From assembly GCF_032854445.1 (NCBI RefSeq), contig NC_088300.1:40206458-40270457 (forward strand): DNA of 64,000 nt, given 5' to 3'. Position numbers and translations under genes: made by a program. This DNA is from Liolophura sinensis. Taxonomy: Eukaryota; Mollusca; Polyplacophora; Chitonida; Chitonidae. Within the stretch, counting starts at the first letter, position 1. The number at the start of each line of letters is the position of its first letter. Positions 56,851-64,000 of this stretch are shown piece by piece. A model generated the notes under the pieces. That model did no database searches. It was not told the origin of the DNA and worked only from the letters and a program-made list of their open reading frames with translations.

Positions 56851-59286
56851 TAAGAGTGCTAGTAGCAGTTAGTCTTGAATTCAACAAGATTAAAAAATTC
56901 AGACAGTCAGTGTGACAAAGATGAGGCATCTTGGACATGTCATTTGAATAGACACAGTTCTAATCAAAGTTGTCCAGTGTGAATCCTGAAAATAGAAACA
57001 ATTTGGTAAAAGACATATAACGGTAAAACAAAGACAAAAACTTAATTTGCGTTAATCGATTAATATAGATTTTATTCTTGTCAATTTATAACTGGCAAAG
57101 AGTGCTAATTTGTTAATACCTGAAACATGCACTCTGGAGTTTAACAGGAAATAGAGGGGATGTACTACTCTGAAAATATAGTTATATTTGAGCAAGAATG
57201 ATAAAATACGATTCCAATTATTACACCAGTAACTATTCATAAACCATTGTGAGATTGAATAGAAATGATTAAATTTCTGGTTGGACCACAAACAATAGGA
57301 ATGCTAGGGAACTGACAAGTCTGAATATATAATACACTGTCCTAAACATACATTATTTCAGTTACAGTAAACCAAATCTTCATCATAAAATAAAACATAG
57401 AGGTTTATTAGCCCCATAAATGAGATTGCTAGCACTAAGTTGTTCCTCCTTAAAACCTCGTCGTTACAGACGATTCCCAGTATTGTGTTCAGCATTGCCC
57501 CATATGAATATTAACATCTCCGCTGAACGTCATTAAAGAAAACTGGGCAGCGTATAAGAACATATCAACATAAATAAATAAAACTAAAAACTTTTTTTTT
57601 TTTTACAACAAAGTTTGAGCTAAATTATTGGAACATAATCTTCCCAAGCTTCTGAGGCCTAAATTGTAGGTGTAATTCTCTTTATCTCTGTATTATCCAT
57701 AAAACTAATTTTTGGGGGGCATAAAATCCCAAAAACCAATATGGAATAGCTGCTGGTTAAGCAAAACGGTATTATATTTACGAGGTTGGTTGTTGTAAAG
57801 AAAATGGGATCAGAAACAATGGGATATGGTTAAATTTCAAATTGTAACAATGTATTGGATTGTTCTGGCTTTTCCTTGCTTCCTTCATCACACCAAAAAT
57901 CAGTGGAATTACATAAGAAAATAAAATGCATGTGATACATTTTAGACTGAATATGTCTTGAATGTTATGCTAATTAACAACACCTGTAGTTGTCCCCAGT
58001 AAATCAGGCTAACAAAATGCACCTTCTCTTCAGCATTTTAAAAAAAAACAAGAATAAATAATATACAACAATAGTTAAACATAGTTTTGTTCTAAAAAAA
58101 GATCTAAGACATGAGATTTAGTAGCAAAGGTTACCAAAGAACTGGCCTGCAGGAAACACATGAATGCTAAACTTCAGCTCAATACATGAAGTATTGAAGT
58201 TGTGAATTTGGTAGTTTATGGCAATTAATATGGGCACAAACGCATCAGTGATGGTACATCCCCCATTGTGTCAATGTGCTTTATGAGCATGCAAAACATC
58301 AGCTCCATACATGCAATACTTTATGAGATCCCCTTCCTAACATTTACTTTAACACTGATTCTAATACGTATACACAATGCACTAGTCATGAATGTTTGTA
58401 ATTAATAAGCGCACAGCGCATTAGCGCTGAAACATGCCTCCTCAAGTTGTTATGTGCAAAATGAACGCTCAATACTTGCAGTAGCCCTAAAATTTATTTT
58501 AACATTGCTTTCACTGTTATTGGATGCCAACAATGAGACTCAGGGTATGACATAAGCTACACCTGTACTTTGTACAGAAGTGATTAAAAGTTAAGTAAAA
58601 TGCTATCTGCATTTCTGTATACACACAGTGTATAAGACAAGAGTGTGAGAGTCAACCCAAATAATAAGGGATCTTTGTATATGTAATTGGCTGGCAACTT
58701 TCTTCCACTGTTTGCTTTTTGTCACAAATGAGTCCATAAAATTGGAGATTAATGGAGGCACAGTGATCGTGTCTATCAGATAAAATGCAAATGTTTTTGT
58801 TTTCTTAAAGACTACTACTTGATTATGGATGGAAAGCAAAGGGTATTATGTGGAGAACATATCCTAAATCTGTTTTACATCTTATGTTTATTACATGTGA
58901 TAACTTTTAGGCCAGAAAGATAAATTGCTTAACACCAGCATTTGTATGAAGATTTCTAACATAATAGGTATAATATAAATACATGAGTTAAATCAGTTGT
59001 TCTTTGTAACTCCCTGCAGTAAACTACACATGCGTGTATGTTGGTCACTTCAAGAAAAACTTGGAATTAAATGTTGGTAAAAATCAATGGTTTAACCATT
59101 GGCTATAAATTAGGCCCACCACATTTACCAGCCTGTGTGACCTACATAGTTTACTATCAAAGTTGAATTCTTCATGTAGTTTTACATGAAGTAATAAAAC
59201 ATATTGTTGTATCAGACATGTACCTGGGAACAACGTGATATTGACAAATTTACCAAATGTGACCGTTTAATAGTCAGCATGTGCCA
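56851..59286. other. No gene seen
   Basis: AT-rich, with homopolymer T (57593-57604). The minus frames at 57052-57291 and 58603-58839 are unrecognised. Confidence 0.45.
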
Positions 59287-59364
59287 TTTCCACAGTGCCA
59301 AGGCCTGTTCCTCCACAGTGCCAAGGCCTGTTCCTCCACAGTGCTAAGGCCTGTTCCTCCACAG
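59287..59364. repeat. 23-bp repeat, about 3.3 copies
   Basis: TCCACAGTGCCAAGGCCTGT + TCC is repeated three times, then TCCACAG. Confidence 0.85.
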
Positions 59365-59715
59365 ATACAAATGTACATGTATGTGTAAGCTTTTCTGATA
59401 AGTAACTGTCCACAGTAGTAACTAATAAGAGATTCGATAAAACCAGAACTTCAGCTTGCAGATCATCCTAAAACAAATCATGCCTGAAAAATTATACACG
59501 TACAGACAACTATAAACAAATCAGGCACATGTACAGCAGCTTGCCTAAGGAATTGATAGACAATTTACTGAGCATGTAAATGTCCTGTTGTCTCCATTAC
59601 TTGCCATTTTACTAATGCACTATATTTTAAAACATCTAAAGTGTTTCCATGTATGCGAAATCACGTCATTGTGCATAGCAATGAATGGACTGAGGAAAAT
59701 AGGGTACAGCAAGCG
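59365..59715. other. No gene seen
   Basis: Non-coding spacer between two tandem repeats. Confidence 0.5.
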
Positions 59716-62700
59716 TTAGGTTTAACATGGCGATGACGTCATTACTAATGCCCCTGTCATCACTCGCACACACTCAGGCTGTAACCTCACCTTAGTCAGC
59801 AGGACAACTATTGTCAGGTATAACATGGTGATGATGTAATTACTAATGCACCTGTCATCACTCGCACACACTCAGGCTGTAACCTCACCTCAGTCAGCAG
59901 GATAGCTAGTGTCAGATATAATATGGCGATGACGTCATTACTAATGCACCTGTCATCACTCGCACACGCTCAGGCTGTAACCTCACCTTAGTCAGCAGGA
60001 TAGCTAGTGTCAGGTATAACATGGTGATGATGTAATTACTAATGCACCTGTCATCACTCGCACACGCTCAGGCTGTAACCTAACCTCGGTCAGCAGGATA
60101 GCTAGTGTCAGGTATAACATGGCGATGACGTCATTACTCATGCACCTGTCATCACTCGCACACACTCAGGCTGTAACCTCACCTTAGTCAGCAGGATAGC
60201 TAGTGTCAGGTATAACATGGTGATGATGTCATTACTAATGCACCTGTCATCATTCGCACACACTCAGGCTGACACATAACCACTCTCACCTTAGAGTCAG
60301 CAGGATAGCTAGTGTCAGGTATAACATGGTGACGATGTAATTACTAATGCACCTGTCATCACTCGCACACGCTCAGGCTGTAACCTAACCTCGATCAGCA
60401 GGATAGCTAGTGTCAGGTATAACATGGTGATGATGTAATTACTAATGCACCTGTCATCACTCGCACACACTCAGGCTGTAACCTCACCTCAGTCAACAGG
60501 ATAGCTAGTGTCAGGTATAACATGGTGATGATGTAATTACTAATGCACCTGTCATCACTCGCACACGCTCAGGCTGTAACCTCACCTCAGTCAGCAGGAT
60601 AGCTAGTGTCAGGTATAACATGGTGATGATGTAATTACTAATGCACCTGTCATCACTCGCACACACTCAGGCTGTAACCTCACCTTAGTCAGCAGGATAG
60701 CTAGTGTCAGGTATAACGTGGTGATGATGTAATTACTAATGCACCTGTCATCATTCGCACACACTCAGGCTGACACATAACCACTCTCACCTTAGAGTCA
60801 GCAGGATAGCTAGTGTCAGGTATAACATGGTGATGATGTAATTACTAATGCACCTGTCATCACTCGCACACACTCAGGCTGTAACCTCACCTCAGTCAGC
60901 AGGATAACTAGTGTCAGGTATAACATGGTGATGATGTAATTACTAATGCACCTGTCATCACTCGCACACGCTCAGGCTGTAACATGACCACTCTCTCCTC
61001 AGTCAGCAGGATAGCTAGTGTCAGGTATAACATGGTGATGATGTAATTACTAATGCACCTGTCATCACTCGCACACACTCAGGCTGTAACCTCACCTTAG
61101 TCAGCAGGATAGCTAGTGTCAGGTATAACATGGTGATGATGTAATTACTAATGCACCTGTCATCACTCCACACGCTCAGGCTGTAACCTCACCTCAGTCA
61201 GCAGGACAACTATTGTCAGGTATAATGTGGTGATGATGTAATTACTAATGCACCTGTCATCACTCGCACACACTCAGGCTGTAACCTCACCTTAGTCAGC
61301 AGGATAGCTAGTGTCAGGTATAACATGGTGATGATGTAATTACTAATGCACCTGTCATCACTCGCACACACTCAGGCTGAAATATAACCACTCTCACCTT
61401 AGAGTCAGCAGGATAGCTAGTGTCAGGTATAACATGGTGACGATGTAATTACTAATGCACCTGTCATCACTCGCACACACTCAGGCTGTAACCTCACCTC
61501 AGTCAGCAGGATAGCTAGTGTCAGATATAACATGGTGATGACGTCATCACTAATACACCTGTCATCACTCACACACACTCAGGCTGTAACCTCACCTCAG
61601 TCAGCAGGATAGCTAGTGTCAGGTATAATGTGGTGATGATGTAATTACTAATGCACCTGTCATCACTCACACACGCTCAGGCTGACATAACCACTCTCAC
61701 CTTAGAGTCAGCAGGATAGCTAGTGTCAGGTATAACATGGTGACGATGTAATTACTAATGCACCTGTCATCACTCGCACACACTCAGGCTGTAACCTCAC
61801 CTCAGTCAGCAGGATAGCTAGTGTCAGATATAACATGGTGATGACGTCATCACTAATACACCTGTCATCACTCACACACACTCAGGCTGTAACCTCACCT
61901 CAGTCAGCAGGATAGCTAGTGTCAGATATAACATGGTGATGACGTCATCACTAATACACCTGCCATCACTCACACACACTCAGGCTGTAACCTCACCTTA
62001 GTCAGCAGGATAGCTAGTGTCAGGTATAACATGGTGATGATGTAATTACTAATGCACCTGTCATCACTCACACATGCTCAGGCTGACATAACCACTCTCA
62101 CCTTAGAGTCAGCAGGATAGCTAGTGTCAGGTATAACATGGTGACGATGTAATTACTAATGCACCTGTCATCACTCGCACACACTCAGGCTGTAACCTCA
62201 CCTCAGTCAGCAGGACAACTATTGTCAGGTATAATGTGGTGATGATGTAATTACTAATGCACCTGTCATCACTCGCACACACTCAGGCTGTAACCTCACC
62301 TCAGTCAGCAGGATAGCTAGTGTCAGGTATAACGTGGTGATGATGTAATTACTAATGCACCTGTCATCACTCGCACACACTCAGGCTGTAACCTCACCTT
62401 AGTCAGCAGGATAGCTAGTGTCAGGTATAACATGGTGATGATGTAATTACTAATGCACCTGTCATCACTCACACATGCTCAGGCTGACACATAACCACTC
62501 TCACCTTAGAGTCAGCAGGATAGCTAGTGTCAGGTATAACATGGTGACGATGTAATTACTAATGCACCTGTCATCACTCGCACACACTCAGGCTGTAACC
62601 TCACCTCAGTCAGCAGGATAACTAGTGTCAGGTATAACATGGTGATGATGTAATTACTAATGCACCTGTCATCACTCGCACACACTCAGGCTGTAAAGTC

Positions 62701-63845
62701 ACCTCAGTCAGCAGGACAACTATTGTCAGGTATAACGTGGTGATGATGTAATTACTAATGCACCTGTCATCACTCACACATGCTCAGGCTGTAACATGAC
62801 CACTCTCACCTCAGAGTCAGCAGGATAGCTAGTGTCAGGTATAACATGGTGACGATGTAATTACTAATGCACCTGTCATCACTCACACACGCTCAGGCTG
62901 TAACATGACCACTCTCACCTCAGTCAGCAGGATAGCTAGTGTCAGATATAACATGGTGATGAAGTAATTACTAATGCACCTGTCATCACTTGCACACGCT
63001 CAAGCTGTAACCTCACCTCAGTCAGCAGGATAGCTAGTGTCAGATATAATATGGCGATGACGTCATCACTAATACACCTGTCATCACTCACGCACGCTCA
63101 GGCTGCAACCTCACCTCAGTCAGCAGGATAGCTAGTGTCAGGTATAACATGGTGATGATGTCATTACTAAATCACTTGTCAACACTCACACATGCTCAGG
63201 ATGTAATATGACCACTCTCACCTCAGTCAGCAGGATAACTAGTGTCAGGTATAACATGGTGATGATGTCATCACTAACTCACTTGTCAACACTCACACAC
63301 GCTCAGGATGTAACATGACCACTCTCACCTCAGTCAGCAGGATAACTAGTGTCAGGTATAACATGGTGATGATGTCATTACTAACTCACTTGTCATCTCT
63401 CACATACGCTCAGGCTGTAACCTCACCTCAGTCAGCAGGACCACTATTGTCAGGTATAACATGGTGATGATGTCATTACTAACTCACTTGTCATCTCTCA
63501 CATACGCTCAGGCTGTAACCTCACCTCAGTCAGCAGGATAGCTAGTGTCAGGTATAACATGGTGATGATGTCATCACTAATACACCTGTCATCACTCGCA
63601 CACACTCAGGCTGTAACCTCACCTTAGTCAGCAGGATAGCTAGTGTCAGGTATAACATGGTGATGATGTAATTACTAATGCACCTGTCATCACTCGCACA
63701 CGCTCAGGCTGTAACCTCACCTCAGTCAGCAGGATAGCTAGTGTCAGGTATAACATGGTGATGATGTCATTACTAACTCACTTGTCAACACTCACACACG
63801 CTCAGGATGTAACGTGACCACTCTCACCTCAGTCAGCAGGATAGC
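59716..63845. repeat. 98-bp satellite-like array, about 42 units
   Basis: The unit runs GTCAGGTATAACATGGTGAT + GATGTAATTACTAATGCACC + TGTCATCACTCGCACACACT + CAGGCTGTAACCTCACCTTA + GTCAGCAGGATAGCTAGT (98 bp). A longer variant carries GACACATAACCACTCTCACC before the TTAGAGTCAGCAGG end and recurs roughly every five to six units between 60.2 and 62.5 kb. About seven units (near 59735, 59932, 60127, 61548, 61851, 61940, 63058) have the perfect palindrome TGACGTCA where most have TGATGTAA or TGATGTCA. The right end (63.1-63.8 kb) consists of a more diverged subfamily with CACTTGTCAACACTCACA. No ORF of note. Confidence 0.94.
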
Positions 63846-64000
63846 AAAATATTACACTGCTTGCTCTTCAATTTTTAAAACAACCACTGCTAACCATTAG
63901 ATTGATACAACAAAGATGAAATATGACTTGTCAGAGAAAATAAAATAGGCGTAACTTCTGAACTTATCCATAAACATAACAAAATAGGCTATCCATATAC
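63846..64000. other. No gene seen
   Basis: AT-rich sequence after the end of the 98-bp array. Confidence 0.5.

Overview
This is a eukaryotic, intron-rich, repeat-dense animal window. Its only clearly conserved protein-coding gene is on the minus strand: an ASPP-family gene (orthologue of vertebrate PPP1R13B/TP53BP2, apoptosis-stimulating protein of p53). The dispersed repeats are tRNA-headed SINEs of a type I associate with molluscs and other lophotrochozoans. A marine mollusc is therefore the best guess, but that is inference, and a brachiopod or related phylum is not excluded.

Layout. Positions 1-9646 hold SINE fragments, four minisatellites (29, 36, 57/24+33 and about 52 bp units) and the presumed 3' UTR of the ASPP gene. 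Positions 9647-26315 hold the seven coding exons, read right to left. They join with consistent phases at GT-AG introns into a 1,099-residue protein: short N-terminus, long coiled coil, Ser/Thr/Pro-rich disordered centre, RVSF PP1-docking motif, ankyrin repeats, C-terminal SH3. Four of its six introns contain minisatellites. One of these duplicates the 3' splice site of the ankyrin exon five times. The N-terminal ubiquitin-like domain of vertebrate ASPP1/2 was not found.

Positions 26316-54600 are mostly non-coding. They contain SINEs, a foldback between TA microsatellites, a 47-bp array (35.5-36.3 kb), a 73-bp array with an eight-unit higher-order period (40.0-42.0 kb), a decayed Ty3/gypsy pol remnant (46.0-47.1 kb) and a MADF-like fragment (47.3-47.5 kb). 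Three short minus-strand segments at 44087-44119, 51380-51441 and 54570-54597 have good splice sites and phases compatible with ASPP exon 2. They may be alternative 5' exons, which would make the gene at least 45 kb long.

Positions 54600-64000 are dominated by tandem repeats: a 32-bp array, a 29-bp array of about 30 copies, and a 98-bp array of about 42 copies (59.7-63.8 kb). Some 98-bp copies carry a perfect TGACGTCA palindrome. Most of the longer open frames in this window are by-products of tandem repeats whose unit length is a multiple of three, or lie in SINEs.

I see no operon, CRISPR array, functional tRNA/rRNA gene or prokaryotic system. The most interesting material is the tandem splice-acceptor array inside ASPP, its possible alternative promoters, the one-nucleotide uORF/ORF junction, and the unusual density of unrelated minisatellites in and around one gene.
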